From: UBA8079 sp049601915
Lineage (GTDB): Bacteria; Pseudomonadota; Alphaproteobacteria; UBA6615
Direction of reading: 5' to 3'
DNA length: 64,000 nt
Assembly: GCA_049601915.1 (NCBI GenBank)
Contig: JBMYRB010000008.1
Span: 14,203 to 78,202, forward strand
Shown here: positions 42,827-51,167 of the stretch, one piece after another
Layout: each line of letters opens with the position of its first letter
Position numbering within the stretch: the stretch's first letter is position 1
Notes under the pieces: model-generated
What the model was told of the DNA's origin: nothing
What the model saw: the letters and a program-made list of their open reading frames with translations, nothing else
Databases searched by the model: none
Translations under genes and position numbers: made by a program

Positions 42827-43612
42827 GTGTCGGAAGAGCCCCGCCGCATGGAACGGAACCCACTCATCGTGGTTTCGTCGAGGATCGATACTGCCGCGCG
42901 TCAGGCAAACGCGCGCGGCAGCGTCAGCTCCGACCACTCAAATATCGCCACGGCTCTGCGACATGCAGAGGAGGCTGACGTCGGCTGCGCAATCGTCGAT
43001 TGCCATGACGACGCGTCGGAAGCCGCCGCCCGCGAGGCGGGTGGCTATTGCGTGCGTTCGGACCTCAGCGAACTTCCCCCGACCCACAACTACAAGCTGC
43101 CGTCGGGCCTCGCGCGCGTCGCCCAGACCGTCACGCGCTTCGACAGGTTCTGCAATCACGACCTGATCATTCACATGCCCGAGCATTTCGCGGACATCGA
43201 CGCCCGCTACCTGCGCGCGCTGATGTACCCCCTGGCGTCAAACGATGTCGCGATGGCAACCCTCGCGGGCCCGATATCGCCGGACCTGGACGACAACGCA
43301 CCGAAAATCTCGGTCAAGTGGAACGAGGATCGCACGGTCTATGTGATGCCCGAGGCCAAGGTCGGCACCATCGGACAATTCTCGCGTGATGCCGCCAAGC
43401 TCGAAACCGGTGACGTCTGCGCGCACATCCCGGTTTATCTCTATCGGCGTTCGGCGCTCGACCGGATCGTCCGCGAACCGCCATCGGACCGCGAGCTCGA
43501 AGAGGATATCGAAGCCATCCGGGTCCTCGACCTGGGCCTGCGCGTCGAAGCGTTATGCGTCCCAGAGGGCCCGAAGGTCCTGGCTATCGATCCGACCGCG
43601 GTCTACGACTGA
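42827..43612 (+). CDS. Divergent CMP-KDO synthetase (KdsB)-like protein lacking catalytic motifs
   Basis: A 261-residue protein whose C-terminal two thirds follow KdsB: DVAMATLAGPISPD, KISVKWNEDRTVYVMPEA, AHIPVYLYRRSALDRIVREP, and LEEDIEAIRVLDLGLRVEAL. The CTP-binding N-terminal motif R-x-x-S-x-R-L-P-x-K is replaced by SSRIDTAARQANARGS, and the Asp-containing VQGDxP loop by IIHMPEHFADID. It is therefore unlikely to make CMP-KDO. GTG 42827 immediately follows the M24 stop, so the two are one transcript. Role unknown; a nucleotide-sugar-like or pseudoenzyme function is possible. Confidence 0.7.
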   Translation: MSEEPRRMERNPLIVVSSRIDTAARQANARGSVSSDHSNIATALRHAEEADVGCAIVDCHDDASEAAAREAGGYCVRSDLSELPPTHNYKLPSGLARVAQTVTRFDRFCNHDLIIHMPEHFADIDARYLRALMYPLASNDVAMATLAGPISPDLDDNAPKISVKWNEDRTVYVMPEAKVGTIGQFSRDAAKLETGDVCAHIPVYLYRRSALDRIVREPPSDRELEEDIEAIRVLDLGLRVEALCVPEGPKVLAIDPTAVYD

Positions 43613-43699
43613 ATAAAGCTCATCATCTAAGTGTCAACTTCGCGGCGTCCCGCTATTGTAGCCGCAGGCAACAACAAGAATGCTTGTGAGGACGCCCCG

Positions 43700-44488
43700 A
43701 TGAGCGATTTTCTGATCTACGAACAGGACGGCGCGGTCGTCACCCTGACGATGAACCAGCCCGATGCGCGCAACCCGCTGTCAGGCGAGAGCCAGTATGC
43801 GGCCTTCGTGGACGCGACCGACCGGATCAGCCGCGACGACGGCGTGCGCTGCGTCATCCTGACCGGCGCGGGCAGCGCCTTTTCCGCCGGCGGCAATGTG
43901 AAAGACATGCGCGACCGCAAGGGACTGTCCGAAGGCGGCCCCTACCAGATCCGCAACAACTACAAGCGCGACATCCACAACATCCCGCTCACCCTCTACA
44001 ATCTCGAGGTGCCGACCATTGCCGCCGTGAACGGGGCCGCCGTGGGCGCGGGCTGCGATCTCGCCTGTATGTGCGACATCCGGATTGCCTCGGAGAAGGC
44101 GCGTTTTGCCGAAAGCTTCGCCAAGCTGGGCATCATCTCGGGTGACGGCGGGGCGTTCCTTCTGCCCAAGCTGGTCGGCATGTCTAAGGCTGCCGAGATG
44201 ACCTTCACCGGCGACATGATCGGCGCCGACGAGGCGCTCGAATGCGGGCTGGTCTCCCGTGTGGTGCCCCATGACGCATTGATGAACGAGGCCCATGTCC
44301 TAGCGGGCAAGATCGCCGCCAACCCGGGCCATTCCCTGCGGATGTCCAAGAAGCTGCTCCGCGAGGGCGTGCATTCACGCATCGAGACCGTGCTCGAGAT
44401 GGCCGCCGCCTTCCAGGCGCTGGCCCATCATACGGACGCGCATGACGACGCGGTGAACGCGCTGCTCAAGGCGATGGAGAAGAAGTAG
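43700..44488 (+). CDS. Enoyl-CoA hydratase/isomerase (crotonase) family protein
   Basis: A 262-residue crotonase. GAGSAFSAGGNVKDMRD is the first oxyanion-hole segment and NGAAVGAGCDLACMCDIRIAS the second, followed by ARFAESFAKLGIISGDGGAF where the catalytic Glu of hydratases normally lies. Start ATG 43700 has GTGAGGACG upstream. Family reactions include hydration of enoyl-CoA in beta-oxidation. It may work with the acyl-CoA dehydrogenases elsewhere in the region, but no shared operon is visible. Confidence 0.88.
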   Translation: MSDFLIYEQDGAVVTLTMNQPDARNPLSGESQYAAFVDATDRISRDDGVRCVILTGAGSAFSAGGNVKDMRDRKGLSEGGPYQIRNNYKRDIHNIPLTLYNLEVPTIAAVNGAAVGAGCDLACMCDIRIASEKARFAESFAKLGIISGDGGAFLLPKLVGMSKAAEMTFTGDMIGADEALECGLVSRVVPHDALMNEAHVLAGKIAANPGHSLRMSKKLLREGVHSRIETVLEMAAAFQALAHHTDAHDDAVNALLKAMEKK

Positions 44489-44500
44489 ACTCTCAATAGA

Positions 44501-44566
44501 CCTCACCCTGAGCTTGTCGAAGGGCGAGGGCGGCATCCTCATACTTCGACAGGCTCAGTATGAGGA
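44501..44566. repeat. Palindromic intergenic repeat, family A (copy 2)
   Basis: CCTCACCCTGAGCTTGTCGA and CTTCGACAGGCTCAGTATG recur in the same inverted arrangement as at 23882-23950, with two differences inside the arms. It lies between the crotonase and the next hydrolase gene, both on the plus strand. Confidence 0.8.
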
Positions 44567-44590
44567 TGATCGGAAGCAGGAAAACGAAAT

Positions 44591-45478
44591 ATGACGCACA
44601 TCACAACCGACGACGGCGTGAAGCTCTGGGTCGAGGAGCATGGCAGCGGCACGCCGATCGTGTTCGCTCACGAATTCGGCGGCGACATCCGCAGCTGGGA
44701 GCCGCAACTCCGCCATTTCGCGCGCAACTGCCGGGCGATCGCCTTCAATGCCCGCGGCTACCCGCCCTCGGACGTGCCAGACGATGTCTCGATGTACGGC
44801 CAGTTCCGGGCCGTGGACGACATCCTTGCTGTCCTCGACGCGCTGGAGATTGACAAGGCCCATATCGTCGGCCTGTCCATGGGCGGGTTCGCGGCGCTCC
44901 ACTTCGGATTTCGTTATCCCGACCGCGCCCTGTCGCTCACGGTCGCGGGCGCGGGCTACGGCGCACACCCCGATGTGCACGCTCAATTCGCCGAGGAGAC
45001 CAAGGAGGTCGCCTCGCGGATCGAGGCCGACACCATGGCCGAATTCTCGAAGATCTACGCCATCGGTCCGACCCGTGTGCAATACGCCAACAAGGACCCG
45101 CGCGGCTGGGAGGCCTTTTCCAAGGAACTCGCCGACCATTCGACAACGGGCTCGGCGAACACCATGCGCGCCGTCCAAGGCGGGCGGCCGTCCCTCTACG
45201 ACTTCGCCGAGGAGATGCAGGCACTCCAGGTGCCGACCCTGATCATGAACGGCGACGAGGACGACCCGTGCCTCGATGTCGGCCTGTTCATGAAACGCAA
45301 CATCCATTCCTCCGCGCTGGTGCTGCTGCCCCGCTCGGGCCACCTCATCAACCTGGAGGAGCCGGCACTGTTTAACCAGCAGCTTGGAGACTTCCTCGCG
45401 CGGGTGGATGCCGGACGGTGGGAGATGCGTGACGAACGTTCGATCACGACGGACATCCTGTGGACGCCGGATAAGTAG
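44591..45478 (+). CDS. Alpha/beta hydrolase
   Basis: A 295-residue hydrolase. The oxyanion segment is FAHEFGGDIRSWEPQ, the nucleophile elbow is GLSMGG with Ser96, the acid is near NGDEDDPCLD and the base His in RSGHLINLEEP. The cap domain is of the C-C hydrolase/haloperoxidase type. ATG 44591 follows GGAAGCAGG. No cofactor motif is seen. Convergent with the hydroxypyruvate-isomerase-like gene, 7 bases between stops. The substrate is unknown. Confidence 0.85.
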   Translation: MTHITTDDGVKLWVEEHGSGTPIVFAHEFGGDIRSWEPQLRHFARNCRAIAFNARGYPPSDVPDDVSMYGQFRAVDDILAVLDALEIDKAHIVGLSMGGFAALHFGFRYPDRALSLTVAGAGYGAHPDVHAQFAEETKEVASRIEADTMAEFSKIYAIGPTRVQYANKDPRGWEAFSKELADHSTTGSANTMRAVQGGRPSLYDFAEEMQALQVPTLIMNGDEDDPCLDVGLFMKRNIHSSALVLLPRSGHLINLEEPALFNQQLGDFLARVDAGRWEMRDERSITTDILWTPDK

Positions 45479-45485
45479 GCGCGCC

Positions 45486-46268
45486 TCACCCAATCCCGTA
45501 TTTCTTCGCCCAGCCGAGGCCGGCTCGCGTATCCCCGCGCGGCCGGTACTCCGCACCGACCCAGCCGTCGTAGCCGGCGTCTTCCAGCATGCCGAACAGG
45601 AACTCGTAATTCATCTCGCCGTCGTCGGGCTCGTGGCGTCCGGGCACGCTGGCGAACTGCACATAGGCGGACCTGGCGAGATAGCGCTCGATCTTGTCGG
45701 CGATGAACCCCTCCGACATCTGGGCGTGATACAGGTCGAACTGCACCCCTACATTGTCCATCCCGGCCTCCTCGACGATGGAATGGCCCATAGCCTGGCC
45801 GATCAGGAAGTAGCCGGGGTTGTCGGTGTGGTTAAGCGGCTCGATGTGGAGCGTCATTCCGCGCGCCGCCGCCGCCACCGCGCCAGCGCGTAGGTTCGAC
45901 AGCAGCGTCTGGCGGTGGGCCATCGGGTCCGCGCCGTCGGGTATCGTGCCGGACATGACATGCACGCGCGTGCAGCCGAGCGCCTCCGCACTGTCCATGG
46001 CGAGCTTGAGATCGTCGACGAAGGCCGCCTCCTCGCCCGGGATCGCCGCGCGGCCGAACTTGGTAGCCTCGGTGTCGCCATAGGGTGTGTTGAGGAGCGT
46101 GCACTCCACCCCGGCACGCTCCAGCCGCTTGGCGAGCTCGTCCAGGTCCTGGTCATAGGGGCGCTGGATCTCGACGCCGGGGAAGCCCACGTCGGCGGCC
46201 GCGGTGATGCGTTCGGGCAGCGGCAGGTCGGGGAACATCATCATGATGCATGAGGAGAATTTGAGCAT
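45486..46268 (-). CDS. Hydroxypyruvate isomerase-like TIM-barrel protein
   Basis: A 260-residue xylose-isomerase-fold protein of the Hyi family, which interconverts hydroxypyruvate and tartronate semialdehyde. Metal-binding Glu in LHIEPLNHTDNPGYFL, Asp/His in VQFDLYHAQMSEG and Glu in WVGAEYRP are in family positions. Start ATG 46268 (MLKFSSCIMMMFPDLPL) is preceded by a repeat-bearing gap. It could belong to glyoxylate metabolism together with glcB, but the two are 33 kb apart. Confidence 0.83.
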   Translation of the reverse strand: MLKFSSCIMMMFPDLPLPERITAAADVGFPGVEIQRPYDQDLDELAKRLERAGVECTLLNTPYGDTEATKFGRAAIPGEEAAFVDDLKLAMDSAEALGCTRVHVMSGTIPDGADPMAHRQTLLSNLRAGAVAAAARGMTLHIEPLNHTDNPGYFLIGQAMGHSIVEEAGMDNVGVQFDLYHAQMSEGFIADKIERYLARSAYVQFASVPGRHEPDDGEMNYEFLFGMLEDAGYDGWVGAEYRPRGDTRAGLGWAKKYGIG

Positions 46269-46320
46269 GGGACGTGATCTCTGGCTGAAGGGTTCGGGTC
46301 TGGTTATCGCGGGTTCGCGC

Positions 46321-46348
46321 GTGACGGACAAGCGCCCGTGTCCGTCAC
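46321..46348. repeat. Perfect 10-bp stem-loop
   Basis: GTGACGGACA-agcgcccg-TGTCCGTCAC lies upstream of the Hyi-like gene and directly before the family B repeat. No T-run follows on either strand. It may be a transcript-stabilising hairpin or part of the repeat cluster. Confidence 0.5.
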
Positions 46349-46354
46349 CTCGGC

Positions 46355-46441
46355 CTTCGAGACGATCGCTTACGCGATCTCCTCAGGGTGAGGCTTCACG
46401 CTCCCTCATGCTGAGGAGCCGCCGGAGGCGGCGTCTCGAAG
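46355..46441. repeat. Palindromic intergenic repeat, family B (copy 2)
   Basis: Outer arms CTTCGAGACG and CGTCTCGAAG enclose GATCGC-TTAC-GCGATC, CCTCA-GGG-TGAGG, CTCATGCTGAGGAG and GCCGCC-GGA-GGCGGC. Compared with 29549-29667 the first small hairpin has different bases but pairs equally well. Confidence 0.8.
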
Positions 46442-46472
46442 CGTGTCCATCCGGGTACCTCAGCATGTGCCG

Positions 46473-46967
46473 TCAGCAATCCACCCAACCGTCGGCGGTC
46501 CGGAGGCGGTGGACGATGTTGTTCTGGGGTGTGAGCATGGCCTCGATGAAGCAACCTTTCTTGGCCGCCTCGATCAACCGCAGCTGGTATTCCAGCGGGG
46601 CGTCACAGTCCATCATGATATCCATGTAGATGCCCTTGGGGGCGGACTCATACGGCTCGCGACCTCGCTGGGTCGCCACCCACTCGCAGCGGCAGGAAAT
46701 CTTCGGGTTCGCGATATCGATCCGCAAGCGCTTTGCAAAGGCACGCATCTGGGTCATCAAGCACGACGTCAGCCCGGCGGTGAAATAGGCGATGGGCAGC
46801 GGGGCCGAGCCGTCGCCGCCGTGATAGCCATGTTCGTCCGACGCCATCTCCCACTCGATGGTCTCGGGCACGACGAGGCGCACATCCATCTCGCAGCGCA
46901 TCTTGCCGACGCCGCTGGCATCACACTCGAACACCACATCGAAAATCTTGAGTTCGTCTTCGGCCAT
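46473..46967 (-). CDS. OsmC/Ohr-family protein
   Basis: A 164-residue protein of the OsmC-like fold. The family's two redox Cys are in TAGLTSCLMTQMRAFAKR and AAKKGCFIEAML. Such proteins reduce organic hydroperoxides using thiols. The N-terminus ELKIFDVVFECDASGVGKM is typical. ATG 46967 gives normal length. A gap with repeats separates it from the Hyi-like gene downstream on the same strand, and it is divergent from the SDR gene. Confidence 0.8.
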   Translation of the reverse strand: MAEDELKIFDVVFECDASGVGKMRCEMDVRLVVPETIEWEMASDEHGYHGGDGSAPLPIAYFTAGLTSCLMTQMRAFAKRLRIDIANPKISCRCEWVATQRGREPYESAPKGIYMDIMMDCDAPLEYQLRLIEAAKKGCFIEAMLTPQNNIVHRLRTADGWVDC

Positions 46968-47112
46968 CGTCTCCGTACCGTAAATTGTTTTTCTGTTGTG
47001 TACTGGGATTGTGCCGGACGCGCATGTGCTGCGCAAAGGGCGCGATTGAACCCGATACCCCAAATCGCTATGCATGAGGGAACATCAAAGAGACCAACCC
47101 GGGGGAATTTCC

Positions 47113-47899
<787 letters not shown>

Positions 47900-47925
47900 A
47901 AATCACAAAATTAAATCAATACATT

Positions 47926-47953
47926 AGCCGTCCCGGTCTGGGGCGGCTTTTAT
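47926..47953 (+). terminator. Rho-independent terminator after the tRNA remnant
   Basis: AGCCGTCCC-GGTCT-GGGGCGGC followed by TTTTA: an 8-pair GC-rich stem with one G-T pair and a T-run. It probably is the original terminator of the tRNA-fMet gene whose 3' end survives just upstream. Confidence 0.75.
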
Positions 47954-47958
47954 CATAT

Positions 47959-47998
47959 ATTGCATATTCATTGCATTGGATTTGCAATGCATTGCATG
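47959..47998. repeat. Clustered TGCAAT/ATTGCA palindromes
   Basis: Within 40 bases are TTGCATATTCATTGCATTGG, ATTTGCAATGCATTGCATG, and the perfect 14-base palindrome TGCAATGCATTGCA (47983-47996). The stretch is AT-rich compared with the genome. The 264-base gap 47900-48163 contains no convincing gene; short ORFs there have no recognisable similarity. Confidence 0.6.
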
Positions 47999-48163
47999 AC
48001 CGTCAGGTTTTCGGTTGCACGCAGTTCCCCTCAATGGGCCATTATGCCACTGCACCGATCGGCACCAAATGAAGCGACTGATGAGGAAATCTGCGGCTTT
48101 GAGCGACTGGATCGACATAAAAGATTACGGGCCATCACCGCCGCAACAGGCTTCACAACATAT

Positions 48164-49255
48164 CTACATATGCCGGAATGTATTCTGGGCCGAGGCGTAG
48201 TCGTTTAGGCCGAGTTGTTCGCGTAACTCCTCGGTGCCTTGGAGCACCGGCGGGTCCACGGGAATGCCGAGCGCGTTGGCGACCCGGTCATTCTTGGTGA
48301 AGTTCCCGGCAATGGCCGAAGCACCGGCGATCGCTTCGGGGCCGAGTGCCTCGATTAGCGCCGTGCGGGCCGCGTCCAACGCCGCCCGGTCGGTGCCGAT
48401 GATCGTCTCGGCGAAGGCCAGCAGCAGGTCGCCATGGGGTACACCGATATCCAGTTCCGGGCGCACCAAGGCTTCGGGGTTCACGTTCAGGTTTGTCGCT
48501 TGTCCACTCTCACGGAGGAACCGGGCATGCCCGGTGGTTCAATAAAAGCAGTCGTTGAGCGCTGATACCCGCCCGGCGACGACCTCCGCCTGGGGCCGGG
48601 TCAGCCCGTCATGGTGGTTGAAGTCGAAATCCATGATGCACTCGAGGGGCAGATACTGGGCACGCTCCAGCGCGATATGATCGTTGAACTCTTCCGGCAC
48701 CAGGCTCATCGCCCGCATGATGTAGGGCTTGAAGGGTCCGTACATCGCCTTGGCGACCTCCCCGCCCTCGGGCGGGTTCGGGATGGTCGGCACGAAGGCC
48801 TGTTCCTGCACCGCCTCGGGCGGGCGTATTCGTGAGGGCTCACCCTCCTGCGGTACCGGCAGAGGGCGCAGCGGGACCCCGATGCCCCGCGCAAACACGT
48901 CTAGATCGGTGATGAAGGATACCAACCCGACGATCTCGGTGTATTCCGCATCACTCAGGCCGGTGGCGAGTGCCGCGTTGTAGAAATCCAGATCCACATC
49001 CTTGGGTGATACCGCGACCGTGGCGATGATGTCCTGCACCACCTTGGGCAGTTCCACGTCGCTGGTGGCGCCGCCATCCTCGGGTGCCTCCAGCACCCCG
49101 GCATCGATCCCCGCCTGACGGGCGGCCGAAATCACCGCGATACGTTGCGCGCCGCTGCCCCAGGTGCCGGTCTGGCCGAACCGGTCGAACTGGGCCTGGT
49201 GGGCGGCCTCAAGGTCCGCACGGACCGGGAGCTGCGAATCTTCGTAAAGGATCAT
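48164..49255 (-). CDS. Carboxymuconolactone-decarboxylase/AhpD-like protein with in-frame UGA: probable selenoprotein (363 aa, Sec239)
   Basis: Starts ATG 49255 (MILYEDSQLPVRADLEAAH). The frame is interrupted by TGA at 48541-48539 and then stays open to TAG 48164. Across the TGA the text is SALNDCFY-U-TTGHARFLRESG, exactly the C-x-x-C redox motif of CMD/AhpD domains with the second Cys replaced by U. Downstream GDLLLAFAETIIG, ARTALIEALGPEAIAG and FTKNDRVANALGIPVD complete the C-terminal CMD domain, and an N-terminal half with SGAQRIAVISAARQAG makes it two-domain. Termination at the TGA would leave a 238-residue protein without half its active site. A nonsense mutation is the main alternative. 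The likely activity is hydroperoxide or disulfide reduction. Confidence 0.75.
48505..48541 (-). promoter_or_regulatory. Candidate bacterial SECIS hairpins directly after the UGA
   Basis: After UGA the message can fold as ACCGGG-CAUG-CCCGGU (48520-48535, palindromic), or a little further as UUCCUC-CGUGA-GAGUGG with a bulged U and a G-U apical loop about 26 bases from the UGA. The second has the loop distance and G-containing apex expected of bacterial SECIS elements. The first is more stable but closer to the UGA than usual. Confidence 0.45.
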
Positions 49256-49350
49256 CTGACAATCACCGTCGTTGATCTGCGCATACTTTTAAGGAAAAAG
49301 GCGCCGGCTCGCGCCCGCGCCTTCTTCAAATTCAGGTGTTCAGCGGCGGC

Positions 49351-50004
49351 TCAGACGACCCAGCCCATCGCCTGGAAGAGCATTCCCTCGGCATTCTCAA
49401 GGGTCAGAAACACCCCCACGCCCGCGACAACCGCGCCTGCGATCCGCGCACGGACAGCGCTCGCCTCAGTGGCCTTCAGGGCCGTGCCGACGACCCAACC
49501 TGCCGCCAGCGCGAACAGATACTGGGTGACCCCGAGACTGATCAGGTACCCGATCAGGACAGCGTTGCCAACTCCGGCTTCCTGGGCCGCGATCGAGCCG
49601 CCGAAAGCCGAGCCGTGGAACAGGCCGAACAGGGAGAACAACACGACCGCCGGGCCAATGCCCAACACGCGGCCCGACAAGACGAACCCGCCGAGGATCA
49701 GCAGCGACAGGCCGATGACGATCTCCACCGCCGGCAGGGCGAGGCCGAGGCTCATCGCCAGCGTGCCAATCAGCATCGCCACAATATACGTCGCCGGGGC
49801 GGCAAAGCGGCGGCCGGTGTAGAGGGCCGCGATGCCGACCAGCGCGATAAAGAAGAGGTGATCAAACCCAAGGATCGGATGGCCGATGCCTGACAGGACG
49901 CCATGGGCGAACGTCTCCATCGGCATGCCGGCGAGCGGATGATGCGCTAGGGCGGGTGTCGACATGGACAGCAGGGCACCGGCGGCGATCAGGTATTTTT
50001 TCAT
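49351..50004 (-). CDS. HupE/UreJ-family membrane protein
   Basis: A 217-residue protein with signal-like N-terminus KYLIAAGALLSMSTPALA, then HPLAGM and the family signature GIGHPILGFDHLFFIALVGI, GTLAMSLGLALP and FGLFHGSAFGG, in about six to seven membrane helices. HupE/UreJ members are thought to move nickel or cobalt. No hydrogenase or urease gene is adjacent, so the metal is uncertain. ATG 50004 is used because longer in-frame extensions lack a signal peptide. Confidence 0.85.
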   Translation of the reverse strand: MKKYLIAAGALLSMSTPALAHHPLAGMPMETFAHGVLSGIGHPILGFDHLFFIALVGIAALYTGRRFAAPATYIVAMLIGTLAMSLGLALPAVEIVIGLSLLILGGFVLSGRVLGIGPAVVLFSLFGLFHGSAFGGSIAAQEAGVGNAVLIGYLISLGVTQYLFALAAGWVVGTALKATEASAVRARIAGAVVAGVGVFLTLENAEGMLFQAMGWVV

Positions 50005-50144
50005 GCTTCCCCTCAAATTTTTCGTTCCGCGCAGCAAACAATGGTTCGCGCCAGAATCGGCTTTTCCCTGAGCGCCAGCATTCGTGAAAACGGGTCCGAA
50101 GGCAACCGCTTTCCGTGGAAAATTCCCCGCCATGGGGCCAATCT

Positions 50145-51158
50145 TCAGATTTTGATGACCACCTTGCCGAAATGGCGGCCCTCACGCAGACGGGCCATCG
50201 CGGCGGGAAGCGTGTCGAGGTCGAAACGCTGGTCATCCAGCGCCGGCTTGAGGCCATTCTGCGTGACTGCCCGCAACATCGCCTCGAACTGTTCGCGCGA
50301 ACCGCAGGTCACGCCCTCGAGCCGGATCTTGCGCGTGACGACCAGGGGCAAGCGAAATTCATGATTGGCGCCCGACAGCACGCCGATCAACATCACGGCA
50401 CCGCCCAGACGCACTGCCTTAATCGACTGCTCCAGGGTGCCGGCGCCGCCGACCTCGACCACCAGATCGAGCCCACGCCCACCGGAAATCTCGCGGGCCG
50501 GTCGGGCCCATTCGGGCGTGTCGACGTAATTTATCAAATGATCACTACCGAGAGCCCTCAATTTCCGGAGTTTCTCGTCGGACGAGGAGGTGGAAATGAC
50601 CTCAGCCCCCGCCATCTTGGCAAACTGCAGCGCAAACGCCGAAACCCCGCCGGATCCCTGGGTCAAAACGAGGTCTCCGGGCGTCACGCCGCCCTGATCG
50701 AACACGGCGCTCCACGCCGTCAGCCCCGCGCAAGGCAACGCCGCCGCCTCCGCATCGGTGAGGTGAGAGGGTGTATGACAGAGGCCGTACTCCGGCAAGA
50801 CCCGCAACTCGCAGGCCATCCCGTCGATCAGGCCACCCAACCCCGAATGGAGCTTGATCTCATCGGGTTCGCCCGACAGCCATTCCTGGAAGAAGTTGGC
50901 AACCACCCGGTCGCCCGCAGCGAAACGCGTCACCCCAGTGCCGACCGCGACCACCTCGCCCGCACCGTCGGACACGGGGATCAGGTTCTCCGTGCGCTGG
51001 CGCGACCCGTAGCCACCCTCGACGGTCAGCAGGTCGCGGTAATTGAGCGTCACGGCCCGGACGCGGACGAGAACCTCGCCCGGGCCGGGCTCGGGGTCCG
51101 GCAGATCGACAACCGACAGATTGTCGATGCCTGCCTTCGAGAGGACCGCAGCGCGCAT
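50145..51158 (-). CDS. Zinc-type MDR alcohol dehydrogenase/quinone reductase-like protein
   Basis: A 337-residue medium-chain reductase. The GroES-like domain includes LNYRDLLTVEGGYG and ENLIPVSDGAGEVVAVGTGV, and the Rossmann domain LVLTQGSGGVSAFALQFAKM with the GSGGVS nucleotide loop. Typical zinc-binding Cys clusters are missing, so it belongs to the zinc-independent reductases. It faces the HupE gene downstream on the same strand after a 140-base gap, and follows the MscS gene upstream by 9 bases. Confidence 0.87.
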   Translation of the reverse strand: MRAAVLSKAGIDNLSVVDLPDPEPGPGEVLVRVRAVTLNYRDLLTVEGGYGSRQRTENLIPVSDGAGEVVAVGTGVTRFAAGDRVVANFFQEWLSGEPDEIKLHSGLGGLIDGMACELRVLPEYGLCHTPSHLTDAEAAALPCAGLTAWSAVFDQGGVTPGDLVLTQGSGGVSAFALQFAKMAGAEVISTSSSDEKLRKLRALGSDHLINYVDTPEWARPAREISGGRGLDLVVEVGGAGTLEQSIKAVRLGGAVMLIGVLSGANHEFRLPLVVTRKIRLEGVTCGSREQFEAMLRAVTQNGLKPALDDQRFDLDTLPAAMARLREGRHFGKVVIKI

Positions 51159-51167
51159 CGTCGGGCG

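Noticed and set aside
23882..46441. CRISPR array
   Set aside because: The repeats are dispersed over 22 kb, palindromic and of three families, without regular spacers or cas genes.
47960..48208. Short ORFs in the gap behind the tRNA remnant as integrase fragments
   Set aside because: No integrase motif (R...H-x-x-R...Y) can be seen, and the two overlapping ORFs in different frames contradict each other.
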